Positions 43,547 through 51,833 of a DNA stretch of 64,000 nucleotides are shown piece after piece. Position numbers and translations under genes: made by a program. A model generated the notes under the pieces. It was not told where the DNA came from and made no database searches. It worked only from the letters and a program-made list of their open reading frames with translations. The DNA is from HGW-17 sp964516435 (GTDB taxonomy: Bacteria > Myxococcota_A > Polyangia > HGW-17), in contig CAZEZP010000060.1 in the NCBI GenBank assembly GCA_964516435.1, positions 1 through 64,000 of the forward strand, given 5' to 3'. Positions within the stretch are counted from its first letter, which is position 1. Every line of letters begins with the position of its first letter.

Positions 43547-44019
43547 GCGCAACCGAATTGCAGGCATTGATGCAGGAAATCCCCTCCGGGGACGCTTCCT
43601 CCCTGATTCCCCTCCTGCAGAAGGTGCAGGAGGCTTTCGGGTATCTCTCGCGGGAAGCCATCGCCTCGATCGCCGCGCATCTGCACGTGAGCCCGGCGGC
43701 GGTCTATGGCGTGGCCAGTTTCTACAACCAGTTCCGCTTCACCGCGCCGGGCCGCTGCCACATCCAGGTGTGCCGCGGCACCGCCTGCCACGTTAAGGGC
43801 AGCCTCGACGTGCTCGAGACGCTGCAGCGGGAACTGGGCATCGTTCCCGGGGAAACGACCCGCGACGGCGCCTTCAGCCTGGAGACCGTGGCCTGCGTGG
43901 GCGCCTGCTCGCTGGCCCCCGTGGTGGTGGCCGGCGGCGAGTTCCACGCCAACATGGACAACGAGAAGACCCTGAAACTCGTCGAGAAGGAAAAACAGGT
44001 GGAATCATGCAGCGACTGA
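43543..44019 (+). CDS. hydC: NuoE-like [2Fe-2S] subunit of NADH-linked hydrogenase
   Basis: A 158-residue thioredoxin-fold [2Fe-2S] protein. Ligand cysteines lie in QVCRGTACHVKGS and VACVGACSLAPV, the NuoE/HydC pattern. In NADH-linked trimeric hydrogenases HydC relays electrons to HydB. It starts within the rex stop (ATGA) and overlaps hydB by 13 bases. The helical N-terminus (LIPLLQKVQEAFGYLSREAI) is typical for the family. The next two genes complete HydCBA. Confidence 0.92.
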   Translation: MSATELQALMQEIPSGDASSLIPLLQKVQEAFGYLSREAIASIAAHLHVSPAAVYGVASFYNQFRFTAPGRCHIQVCRGTACHVKGSLDVLETLQRELGIVPGETTRDGAFSLETVACVGACSLAPVVVAGGEFHANMDNEKTLKLVEKEKQVESCSD

Positions 44020-46004
44020 CGGACGCCTGTTGTGGAAAATGCACCCATGCGCCGGCAGAGCCGTGCGTGAAATACGTGGAATGCCGAACGGCCGGCCCGC
44101 TGTGCCATGACGACGAAGACTGCCGCGCGCGGCGCCGCGGACTGCTGTCGCGGGTGCGGCGCGAAGTCCTGGAAACGCCCGTGGTGAGCGTGGGCACCGG
44201 CACCTGCGGACGCGGGGCGGGCGCGATGAAGGTGCTCGAAGCCGTGCGCGCCTGGTCGCAGAATTCCGGAATCTCGGTGCGCGTGGAGGAAACCGGCTGC
44301 ATCGGCATGTGCACGGCCGAACCGCTGTTCGACATCCACGCGCCGGGACGCACGCGCCTCTTTTTCGGCAACGTGCGCGAAAACCAGGTATCCCGTATTT
44401 TGGATGCGGTCCTGAAAAACCAGACCCTGCCCAACGCGCCCAGGGCGCTGGGACAGTTGCCGGATGGACACGGCTCCGCGTGGGACGGCGTGAATTCCCT
44501 GTGGGAGCATCCGTTCTTCGCCCCCCAGAACCGGCGCGTCCTGGCGCACTGCGGCGTGAGCAATCCCGAAAGCCTGGACGCCTATCTGGCCGACGGCGGC
44601 TTTTCCGCATTCGCCAAGGCCGTTTCCGCCATGACTCCCGCGGAAATCATCGCGGAAGTGGAAAGAAGCGGGCTGCGCGGGCGCGGCGGCGGCGGATTCC
44701 CCACCGGGCGCAAGTGGCGCTTCGCCCACGAAACGCCGGCGGACCAGAAATACATGGTCTGCAACGCCGACGAGGGCGACCCCGGCGCGTTCATGGACCG
44801 CGCGCTCATCGAAGGCGACCCGTGCCGCGTGCTGGAAGGGCTCATGATCGCGGCCTACGCCATCGGCGCCACGCACGCCTACGTCTACATCCGCGCCGAA
44901 TATCCGCTGGCCATCGAACGCCTGGAAACCGCCATCCGCGAATTGCGCGCCTGCGGGCTTCTGGGTGCCAACATCCTGGATTCGGGCTTCTCGCTCGAAG
45001 TGCATATCAAGAAGGGCGCCGGCGCATTCGTCTGCGGCGAGGAGACGGCGCTGATCCACAGCATCGAGGGGAAACGCGGCATGCCGCGCCCCCGGCCGCC
45101 CTACCCGGCCGTGCGCGGGCTGTTCGGGAAGCCCACCGTCATCAACAACGTGGAGACGCTGGCCAACGTGCCCCCCATCATCGAGCGCGGGGCCGACTGG
45201 TTCGCCGCCGTGGGCACCGAAGGCTCACGCGGCACCAAGGTGTTCGCCCTCTCCGGGAAGGTGGCCCGCACGGGGCTGGTGGAAGTGGCCATGGGCACGC
45301 CCATCCGCACCATCCTGGAAGACATCGGCGGCGGAATTCCGAATGGAAAGAAATTCAAGGCTGCCCAGATCGGCGGCCCCTCCGGCGGCTGCCTGCCGGA
45401 AGCGTGGCTGGACTGCGGCGTGGACTACGAGAGCCTCAGGAAGGCCGGCGCCATGATGGGATCGGGCGGGCTGGTCATCCTCGACGAGAACACCTGCATG
45501 GTGGACCTGGCCCGCTACTTCATGGAGTTCATCCAGAAGGAGAGTTGCGGCACCTGCATCCCCTGCCGCGAGGGTTCCCGCCGCATGCTGGAAATCCTGG
45601 ATGCCATCTGCAAGAAACCGGATCCCGCGAACGATGCGGCCGCGCTGGAGCGGTTCCAGGGTGTCACGCATCTGGAGCACCTGGCGCAGGTCATCCGGAC
45701 CACATCCCTGTGCGGGCTGGGGCAGAGCGCTCCCAATCCGGTGCTCTCCACGCTGTCCAACTTCCGTGCGGAGTACGAGGCCCACGTGTACGAGCGGCGC
45801 TGCCCGGCCGGCGTCTGCAAGGATTTCATCGACTTTCGCATCGACACGGAGAAATGCACCGGCTGCAGCCTGTGTGCGCGCAAGTGCCCCGTGGGGGCCA
45901 TTCACGGCGCGCCCAGGAGCCCCTACTACATCGTGCCCGAGAAATGCGTGCGCTGCGGCGCCTGCCGCACGGCCTGCCGGTTCGACGCCGTGCAGGTGCA
46001 ATGA
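44007..46004 (+). CDS. hydB: NuoF-like flavin/Fe-S subunit of NADH-linked [FeFe]-hydrogenase
   Basis: A 665-residue protein. Domain order: a Cys-rich N-terminus (residues 8-39, seven Cys, CCGKCTH...GPLCHDDEDC), a thioredoxin-like [2Fe-2S] domain (GTGTCGRGAG, GCIGMC), and the NuoF FMN/NADH core (GRGGGGFPTGRKW, CNADEGDPGAF). An SLBB region and an N7-like [4Fe-4S] site (SCGTCIPCREGS, TTSLCGLG) follow. Two C-terminal [4Fe-4S] motifs (CTGCSLCARKC, CVRCGACRTAC) finish it. It oxidises or reduces NAD(H) and passes electrons to HydA. It overlaps hydC. The extra N-terminal Cys block is unusual. Confidence 0.93.
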   Translation: MQRLTDACCGKCTHAPAEPCVKYVECRTAGPLCHDDEDCRARRRGLLSRVRREVLETPVVSVGTGTCGRGAGAMKVLEAVRAWSQNSGISVRVEETGCIGMCTAEPLFDIHAPGRTRLFFGNVRENQVSRILDAVLKNQTLPNAPRALGQLPDGHGSAWDGVNSLWEHPFFAPQNRRVLAHCGVSNPESLDAYLADGGFSAFAKAVSAMTPAEIIAEVERSGLRGRGGGGFPTGRKWRFAHETPADQKYMVCNADEGDPGAFMDRALIEGDPCRVLEGLMIAAYAIGATHAYVYIRAEYPLAIERLETAIRELRACGLLGANILDSGFSLEVHIKKGAGAFVCGEETALIHSIEGKRGMPRPRPPYPAVRGLFGKPTVINNVETLANVPPIIERGADWFAAVGTEGSRGTKVFALSGKVARTGLVEVAMGTPIRTILEDIGGGIPNGKKFKAAQIGGPSGGCLPEAWLDCGVDYESLRKAGAMMGSGGLVILDENTCMVDLARYFMEFIQKESCGTCIPCREGSRRMLEILDAICKKPDPANDAAALERFQGVTHLEHLAQVIRTTSLCGLGQSAPNPVLSTLSNFRAEYEAHVYERRCPAGVCKDFIDFRIDTEKCTGCSLCARKCPVGAIHGAPRSPYYIVPEKCVRCGACRTACRFDAVQVQ

Positions 46005-46019
46005 CGAAGAGGTGAGACG

Positions 46020-47735
46020 ATGACGCAAATCACGCTGAACGGAAAAATCGTCCAGGCCGCCCCCCGCGAGACGCTGCTGGAAGTCATCCGGCGCGAGGGC
46101 ATCCGCATCCCCACGCTGTGCCACTGGGAGGGACTTCCCGCCGTGGGCGCCTGCCGGCTGTGCGTGGTGGAGGTGGAGGGACAGGCGAACCTGGTGCCCG
46201 CGTGCGCCACGCCGGTGGCGGAAGGGATGGCGGTGCGCACCCACAGTCCGCGCGTGGTGGACGCCCGGCGCACCATCCTGGAACTCATCCTGGCCAACCA
46301 TCCCGACGACTGCCTCTTCTGCAGCCGCAAGGACTCCTGCGAACTGCTGCGCCTCTCCGCGGAAATGGGCATTTCGGGGCGCACCTGGCACGGCGCCAAG
46401 ATCCGACATCCCAGGGACGTCTCCAGCCCGTCCATCTCCCGGGATCCCTCCAAGTGCATCCTGTGCGGGCGTTGCGTGCGCGTGTGTTCGCAGATCCAGG
46501 GCGTCGGCGCCATCGACTTCACCTCCCGCGGCGCGACCACGCTGGTGGCCCCGGCCTTCGGCGACGGACTGAACGCCTCCGAATGCGTGCATTGCGGGCA
46601 GTGCGTGGCGGCCTGCCCCACGGGAGCGCTCTCCGACGCCTCCCACATCGCCCGGGTGCTGGAAGCGCTTTCCAATCCCTCCCTGGTGACGGTGGTGCAA
46701 CATGCCCCGAGCGTGTCGGTGACGCTGGGCGAATACTTCGGATTCGAACCCGGCACCGATGTGGACGGGCTGCTGGTGGCCGCGCTGCGCAGGCTCGGCT
46801 TCTCCCACGTCTTCGATACATCGTTCACGGCAGACTTGACGATCATGGAAGAGGCGGCCGAACTGGTGGAACGCATCCGCGGCGGCGGGCCGCTTCCCCT
46901 GTTCACGTCCTGCTCGCCGGCCTGGGTGCGCTACGTGGAGACGTTCCACCCGCGGTTCGTGCCGAATCTTTCCACGTGCAAGAGCCCGCAGCAGATGATG
47001 GGTTCCATCATCAAGAACGTCTGGGCCCGCCGGGAAGGCATCGCGCCGCGGCGCGTGTTCTCGGTGGCCGTGATGCCCTGCACCGCCAAGAAGGCCGAGG
47101 CGCGCCGCCCGGAAATGCTCTCCGAAGGCATCTTCGACGTGGACGCGGTGCTCACCACCCGCGAACTGGCCGCCCTGATCACCATGCAGGGAATCGATTT
47201 CCGCGAACTGCACCCACAGCCGGCGGATCATCCGTTCGGCACGCGCTCCTCCTCGGGCAAGCTCTTCGGCGTTACGGGCGGCGTCCTGGAAGCCGCGGCC
47301 CGCACGGCCGTGCATGCGCTCACGGGCAGCAATCCGGCTCCTGGATCGTTCTCGCAACTGCGCGAGACGGCCGGCGTGCGCGAGATGCGCATCGAAACCG
47401 CCGGCGTGCAGTTGAACGTGGTGGCCGTGTCGGGGCTGGCCGCCGCCCGGCGGGTGTTGGAAGAAATCGAAGCGGGCCGGATGCAGGCGCACATGGTGGA
47501 AGTCATGAGTTGCCCGGGCGGCTGCATCTCCGGCGGCGGGCAGCCGCATGGCACCGACGCCCGCGCGGTGGCGGCCCGCGCCCAGGCCCTGTACCGCATC
47601 GACCGCGGCGCGCCCCTGCGTTTCTCGCATGAGAATCCGGACATCCTGCGCCTGTACGAGGAAGAACTGGGCAAGCCGCTCGGCCCGAAGAGCCACCAAC
47701 TGCTGCATGTGCACCGGGAGGCCAGCCATGGCTGA
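46020..47735 (+). CDS. hydA: [FeFe]-hydrogenase catalytic subunit with altered H-cluster motif
   Basis: A 571-residue group-A type HydA: [2Fe-2S] at C34/45/48/62, a His-ligated [4Fe-4S] (H94, C98, C101, C107), two ferredoxin clusters (C146-156, C189-199), then the H-domain and a C-terminal small-subunit-like tail (EEELGKPLGPKSHQLLH). L2 (VMPCTAKKAE, C354) and L3 (EVMSCPGGCISGGGQ, C498/C502) are intact. L1 reads TSCSPAW: the first Cys (C298) stays but the second is Ser299, where CpI has the cluster ligand Cys300. Either Ser ligates the cluster or another residue (C320 is near) does. No maturase genes (hydEFG) are in the window. Confidence 0.92.
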   Translation: MTQITLNGKIVQAAPRETLLEVIRREGIRIPTLCHWEGLPAVGACRLCVVEVEGQANLVPACATPVAEGMAVRTHSPRVVDARRTILELILANHPDDCLFCSRKDSCELLRLSAEMGISGRTWHGAKIRHPRDVSSPSISRDPSKCILCGRCVRVCSQIQGVGAIDFTSRGATTLVAPAFGDGLNASECVHCGQCVAACPTGALSDASHIARVLEALSNPSLVTVVQHAPSVSVTLGEYFGFEPGTDVDGLLVAALRRLGFSHVFDTSFTADLTIMEEAAELVERIRGGGPLPLFTSCSPAWVRYVETFHPRFVPNLSTCKSPQQMMGSIIKNVWARREGIAPRRVFSVAVMPCTAKKAEARRPEMLSEGIFDVDAVLTTRELAALITMQGIDFRELHPQPADHPFGTRSSSGKLFGVTGGVLEAAARTAVHALTGSNPAPGSFSQLRETAGVREMRIETAGVQLNVVAVSGLAAARRVLEEIEAGRMQAHMVEVMSCPGGCISGGGQPHGTDARAVAARAQALYRIDRGAPLRFSHENPDILRLYEEELGKPLGPKSHQLLHVHREASHG

Positions 47736-49728
47736 GAACACCGCCGCCACCTGGTTCGTGCGCACCCTGCCGGATCGCTGCCGCGTCTGCTATTCGTGTG
47801 TGCGGTCCTGCCCGGCCAAGGCCATTCGCATCGTGGACGGCCAGGCCGACGTGATCGCCAGCCGATGCATCGGCTGCGGCCACTGCGTGCGCGTGTGCAG
47901 CCAGAAGGCCAAGGTGGTGGTGGGTTCCCTGGACGAGGCCCGCGAACTGCTCGCATCGGGCCGCCCCGTGGCGGCGCTCGTGGCGCCCTCCTTCCCGGCC
48001 GAGTTTCCCGAGATCTCCACGAGCCATTTCGTTGGCATGCTGCGAAAACTGGGCTTCTCGCGGGTGTTCGAGGTGGCTTTCGGCGCCGACCTGGTGGCCC
48101 GCAGGCACCGGGAAACCTACCGCAACGGAACGCAGGGGCCGCGCATCGAGGCTTCCTGCCCGGCCGTGGTGTCGTACATCGAAAAGTATCATCCGAATCT
48201 CCTGGAAAACCTGGTGCCCGTGATTTCCCCCATGGTGGCCATGGGCCGCCTGGCCAAGCAGCGCCACGGCCGGGACCTGGCCTGCATCTTCGTGGGGCCC
48301 TGCGTGGCCAAGAAGGGCGAAGCCGAACGCTTCCGGGAAGACGTGGACTGCGCCATCACATTCGTGGAACTGCGCCGGCTGCTCGAAGAGAAGGGCGTGG
48401 ATCCGACCAGCGCCACGCCCTCGGAGTTCGACCCGCCGCATGCCCGCAATGGCGGCGTCTATCCGCTGCCGCACGGGCTCTTCCACACGGCCGGAATCCA
48501 GGAGGACCTCTTTTCGCACGACACCGTATCGGCGTGCGGCCGCACGGAATTCGTCCAGGCCATCCACGAGATCGAGCAGGGCGACGTGGGCGCCCGCTTC
48601 GTCGAGATGCTGGCGTGTCCCGGCTGCGTCATGGGAGCCGGAATGTCGATGCCCAACCGGCTGCACGCCCGCGAAACCCAGGTGGCCCGGGTGGCCCGCG
48701 AACGCAAGGAGACCTTCGACGTCGACCGATGGAAGACCGAACTGGATGCGGCTTCGGTCATCCCCCTGGAACGCGAGTTCGTCCGGCAGGACGAATCGCT
48801 CGATTTCCCGGATGCGGGCCGGCTGGCCGAAATCCTGCACCAGATGGGCAAGATCCATCCCGAGGACGAGCTCAACTGCGGGGCGTGCGGCTACGATTCC
48901 TGCGTGGATCACGCCGTAGCCATCTACAAGGGGCTGGCCGAAGACAAGATGTGCCTGCCGTACACCATCGAGAAACTGGAGAACACCGTGCGCGCCCTGG
49001 AGAAATCGCAGGAGGAACTGGCGCACGCCCAGGCGGCGCTGATGCACTCGGAGCGGCTGGCCTCCATGGGCCAACTGGCGGCCGGCATCGCTCACGAGGT
49101 CAACAACCCGCTGGGCGTGGTGCTCCTGCATGCGCACATCCTGCGTGAACGCTGTTCGGACGACCCGAAACTGGCCGGAGAAATCACGCTCATCGCGGAG
49201 CAGGCCGACCGCTGCAAGAAGATCGTCTCCGGCCTGCTGCAGTTCGCGCGGCGCAACCGCGTCATCCGGCAGCCCGTGGATGTGCCTAAGATGATCCGGC
49301 GGCTGGTGCAGACGATGGACACGGATCCACGCATCCGCTGGGAGACGCACCTGGAGATGGCCGACCCGGTGGCGCACCTGGACGAGGACCAGATCGTGCA
49401 GGTGCTGACCAACCTCGTGACCAACGCGCAGGATGCCATGCCCGCGGGCGGCGTCCTTACCATCCGCGCCACGGATACGCCAACGCAAATCGTCATCTCG
49501 GTGTCGGACACCGGATGCGGGATCGCCCGCGAGAACCTCTCGCGCATCTACAGCCCGTTCTTCACGACCAAGAAGATCGGCAAGGGCACAGGGCTGGGCC
49601 TGGCCGTTTCCTACGGCATCATCAAGATGCATTCGGGAGACATCCAGGTCGAAACCAACGCGGATCCCGCCGCGGGACCCACGTTCACCACGTTCACCAT
49701 CCGCCTGCCGCGGATGGCGGGAGAATGA
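47728..49728 (+). CDS. sensory [FeFe]-hydrogenase-histidine kinase fusion
   Basis: A 666-residue protein. Residues 15-60 hold two [4Fe-4S] motifs (C18/21/24/28, C47/50/53/57). About 65-310 is a hydrogenase large-subunit H-domain: L1 is EASCPAV (C144, with Ser before it), L2 GPCVAKKGE (C192), L3 EMLACPGC (C297, C300). About 378-410 is an Fe-S domain of the NCGACGYDSC type (C384/387/392/409). From 425, a coiled coil leads to HisKA (GIAHEVNNPLGVV, H456) and HATPase (NAQDAM, DTGCGI, GTGLGLAVSYG). It overlaps hydA by 8 bases, with GGGAGG upstream. It probably senses H2 or redox state and phosphorylates the next receiver. Confidence 0.9.
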   Translation: MAENTAATWFVRTLPDRCRVCYSCVRSCPAKAIRIVDGQADVIASRCIGCGHCVRVCSQKAKVVVGSLDEARELLASGRPVAALVAPSFPAEFPEISTSHFVGMLRKLGFSRVFEVAFGADLVARRHRETYRNGTQGPRIEASCPAVVSYIEKYHPNLLENLVPVISPMVAMGRLAKQRHGRDLACIFVGPCVAKKGEAERFREDVDCAITFVELRRLLEEKGVDPTSATPSEFDPPHARNGGVYPLPHGLFHTAGIQEDLFSHDTVSACGRTEFVQAIHEIEQGDVGARFVEMLACPGCVMGAGMSMPNRLHARETQVARVARERKETFDVDRWKTELDAASVIPLEREFVRQDESLDFPDAGRLAEILHQMGKIHPEDELNCGACGYDSCVDHAVAIYKGLAEDKMCLPYTIEKLENTVRALEKSQEELAHAQAALMHSERLASMGQLAAGIAHEVNNPLGVVLLHAHILRERCSDDPKLAGEITLIAEQADRCKKIVSGLLQFARRNRVIRQPVDVPKMIRRLVQTMDTDPRIRWETHLEMADPVAHLDEDQIVQVLTNLVTNAQDAMPAGGVLTIRATDTPTQIVISVSDTGCGIARENLSRIYSPFFTTKKIGKGTGLGLAVSYGIIKMHSGDIQVETNADPAAGPTFTTFTIRLPRMAGE

Positions 49729-49762
49729 GGCGCCCATGCGCGCAAGCAAAGGAGATGCAACC

Positions 49763-50152
49763 ATGAACCGAACGAAAGTGCTCCTGGTGGACGACGATCC
49801 CGATTTCCTGGCGCAGGGGCGCCTGATGCTCTCGCAACTCGGCTGCGACGTGCTCGAGGCCCGCTCGCGCCGGGAGGCCCTTGCGCTGTTCGACGCAGAC
49901 AAGCCGGATGCCGCCGTCATCGACCTGATGATGGAGGAGCCGGATGCCGGATTCACGCTGGCCTATCAACTCAAGCAGCGCGCTTCCGGATTGCCGGTGA
50001 TCATGACTACGGCCGTGACGCGCGCCACAGGGCTCAGTTTCGAGCAAACCACGGGGCGCGGCTGGATCCATGCGGACGTGGTGCTGGCCAAGCCGGTGCG
50101 CGCGGAACAGTTGAAGGCGGAACTGGAAAGGTTGCTGGGCCATGAACTGTGA
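49763..50152 (+). CDS. single-domain response regulator
   Basis: A 129-residue receiver with the acidic pocket LLVDDDPDF, the phosphoacceptor in VIDLMMEEPDAGF, the Thr/Ser switch at MTTAVTR, and the Lys in VLAKPVR. The loop after the acceptor is acidic and carries a Gly-Phe, as in redox- and hydrogenase-linked receivers I have seen. There is no DNA-binding or enzymatic domain, so it acts as a phosphate carrier or by protein binding. AAGGAG lies upstream. It lies between the sensor kinase and the REC-kinase and overlaps the latter by 11 bases. Confidence 0.9.
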   Translation: MNRTKVLLVDDDPDFLAQGRLMLSQLGCDVLEARSRREALALFDADKPDAAVIDLMMEEPDAGFTLAYQLKQRASGLPVIMTTAVTRATGLSFEQTTGRGWIHADVVLAKPVRAEQLKAELERLLGHEL

Positions 50153-51302
50153 ACTGCAGACCCTCCATGTGGCGGTGGTGGACGACGAACTGGGCATTCG
50201 CCTGGGCGTGGAAACCATCCTGTCCGATTTCGTGGTGGAAATCCCCGAGGTCGGCGTGCGCGTGAAACTGGCCGTGCGCTCGTGGGCCGACGGCGAGAGT
50301 TTCCTGGAAGCGCTCGCGCAGGATCCCCCGCAGGTGGTGCTGCTGGATTCCAAACTGCCGGGCATCGGCGGCATGGAAATCCTGGAAGGGCACCTCTCGA
50401 AGCACCCGGACATCGTGACGGTGATGATCACCGCCTACGCCACGCTCGAGAGCGCAGTGCGGGCCACCAAACTGGGCGCCTACGACTTCCTGGCCAAGCC
50501 GTTCACTCCCGAGGAACTGCGGGTGACGCTGCGCAAGGCCATCCACCATCACCAGTTGTCCGCGCAGGCGCGGCGGCTGATGGAGGAGAAGCGGCAGGTG
50601 CGATTCCAGTTCATCTCCGTGCTGGCGCACGAACTCAAGAGCCCGATCAACGCGGTGGACGGATACCTCGACATCATGCGCAACCGCATGCTGGGAACGG
50701 AACTGGACGCCTACGCGGAGATGATCGAGCGCTCCTCGCTGCGCATCGCGGGCATGCGCAAGCTCATCAACGACCTGCTGGATCTCACGCGCGTGGAAAG
50801 CGGCCGGCGGCCGCGCAATCTGGAGCCCGTGGATCTGGCGGCCGTGGCGAAAGGCGCCATGGAGGCCCAGGAAAACGCCGCGAAGACCATGGAACTGCGC
50901 ATGGAGCTTTCGGCCGAGGGCGATGTGGTGCTGACGGCGGACCGGGTGGAAATGGAGATGATCCTCAACAACCTGGTGTCCAACGCCGTGAAGTACAACC
51001 GCCCCGGCGGTTCGGTGCGGGTGGCGATCGCCCGCGGAGCGGACGGCCTGCGCATCACGGTCGCGGACACCGGCTGGGGCATGCGCCCGGAGGATACCGC
51101 GCGCCTGTTCGCCGACTTCGTGCGCATCAAGAACGAGCATACGCGCGACATCCCCGGCTCGGGGCTGGGGCTGTCGCTGGTGAAGAAACTGGTGAACCTG
51201 TACGGCGGCGAAATCTCGGTGGAGAGCCGCCCCGACGAGGGATCGACCTTCGTCGTGGATCTGCCTGACCCTCAAGCCTTTGCCCGGGAAGGGCAAAGTT
51301 AG
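50142..51302 (+). CDS. REC-HisKA-HATPase hybrid kinase
   Basis: A 386-residue protein with the receiver first: VVDDELGIRLG, acceptor in VLLDSKLPGIGGME, Lys in FLAKPFT. The kinase follows: H-box VLAHELKSPINAVDGYLD, N-box NLVSNAVKYN, G boxes DTGWGM and GSGLGLSLVKKL. The receiver-first order makes it a likely phosphorelay intermediate whose kinase activity is set by upstream phosphorylation. It has no membrane segment. The start overlaps the end of the preceding receiver. Confidence 0.92.
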   Translation: MNCELQTLHVAVVDDELGIRLGVETILSDFVVEIPEVGVRVKLAVRSWADGESFLEALAQDPPQVVLLDSKLPGIGGMEILEGHLSKHPDIVTVMITAYATLESAVRATKLGAYDFLAKPFTPEELRVTLRKAIHHHQLSAQARRLMEEKRQVRFQFISVLAHELKSPINAVDGYLDIMRNRMLGTELDAYAEMIERSSLRIAGMRKLINDLLDLTRVESGRRPRNLEPVDLAAVAKGAMEAQENAAKTMELRMELSAEGDVVLTADRVEMEMILNNLVSNAVKYNRPGGSVRVAIARGADGLRITVADTGWGMRPEDTARLFADFVRIKNEHTRDIPGSGLGLSLVKKLVNLYGGEISVESRPDEGSTFVVDLPDPQAFAREGQS

Positions 51303-51320
51303 AACAAAGGAGAGTGTACC

Positions 51321-51731
51321 ATGTCCAAAATCCTCTGCATCGACGACGACCGTGACGTGATCGAATTCCTGACTCTCACCCTCAAGGCGGCCGGCCATAC
51401 GGTGATCAGCGCTCCCGACGGCACTTCCGGGTTCGCCAGGGCCAAGGAGGAGAAGCCGGACCTGATCCTGCTCGACGTGATGATGGCCAACACCACGGAA
51501 GGCGTGAAAACCGCGTTCGACCTGCGTGCCGAACCTGTCACGCGGCACATCCCCATCCTGATGCTGACCTCCATCAACCAGGAATTCGGCAACGCCTTCA
51601 AGTTGCAGGCGGATCCGGCCAACCTGCCGGTGGACGACTTCGTGGAGAAGCCGATTCCGGCCAGGGTGCTGCTGGAGAAGACCGCGAAACTGCTGGCGCT
51701 GCCCAAGGACAAGGTCAACACCGGCAAATGA
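51321..51731 (+). CDS. single-domain response regulator with insert
   Basis: A 136-residue receiver, CIDDDRDVIEF at the start, acceptor in LLDVMMANTTEG, and Lys in VEKPIPA. Between the acceptor and the switch (MLTSINQEF) and on to the Lys there is a longer-than-usual stretch with LQADPANLPVDDF. Such extended receivers occur beside hydrogenase and heterodisulfide-reductase genes. AAAGGAG lies upstream. It is the last gene of the operon; no output domain is present. Confidence 0.9.
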   Translation: MSKILCIDDDRDVIEFLTLTLKAAGHTVISAPDGTSGFARAKEEKPDLILLDVMMANTTEGVKTAFDLRAEPVTRHIPILMLTSINQEFGNAFKLQADPANLPVDDFVEKPIPARVLLEKTAKLLALPKDKVNTGK

Positions 51732-51795
51732 GGGCGAATCGCCCGCTTGCGGCGGTGCAAAGCGCGGGTTCGCATCCCGCGGACGCGGAAAATGC

Positions 51796-51823
51796 GGCGG
51801 GCCGGGTTTCATCCCGGTCCGCC
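51796..51823. terminator. strong hairpin between convergent operons
   Basis: GGCGGGCCGGG (51796-51806) pairs with CCCGGTCCGCC (51813-51823), 11 base pairs with one G-U, loop TTTCAT. A smaller stem, CGCGGG/CCCGCG, lies at 51763-51781. The position between the hyd operon (+) and the moco operon (-) suggests a shared bidirectional terminator. There is no U-tract. Confidence 0.55.
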
Positions 51824-51833
51824 ACCGGCAGAA

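Noticed and set aside
47503..49956. 817-residue minus ORF over the sensor kinase
   Set aside because: His/Arg/Gly-rich antisense shadow of a gene with clear Fe-S and kinase motifs.
51731..51795. GGGTTCGCATCCC at 51766-51778 looks like a tRNA T arm
   Set aside because: The loop has C where A58 is expected and no acceptor, D or anticodon arm can be drawn; it is better explained by terminator hairpins.
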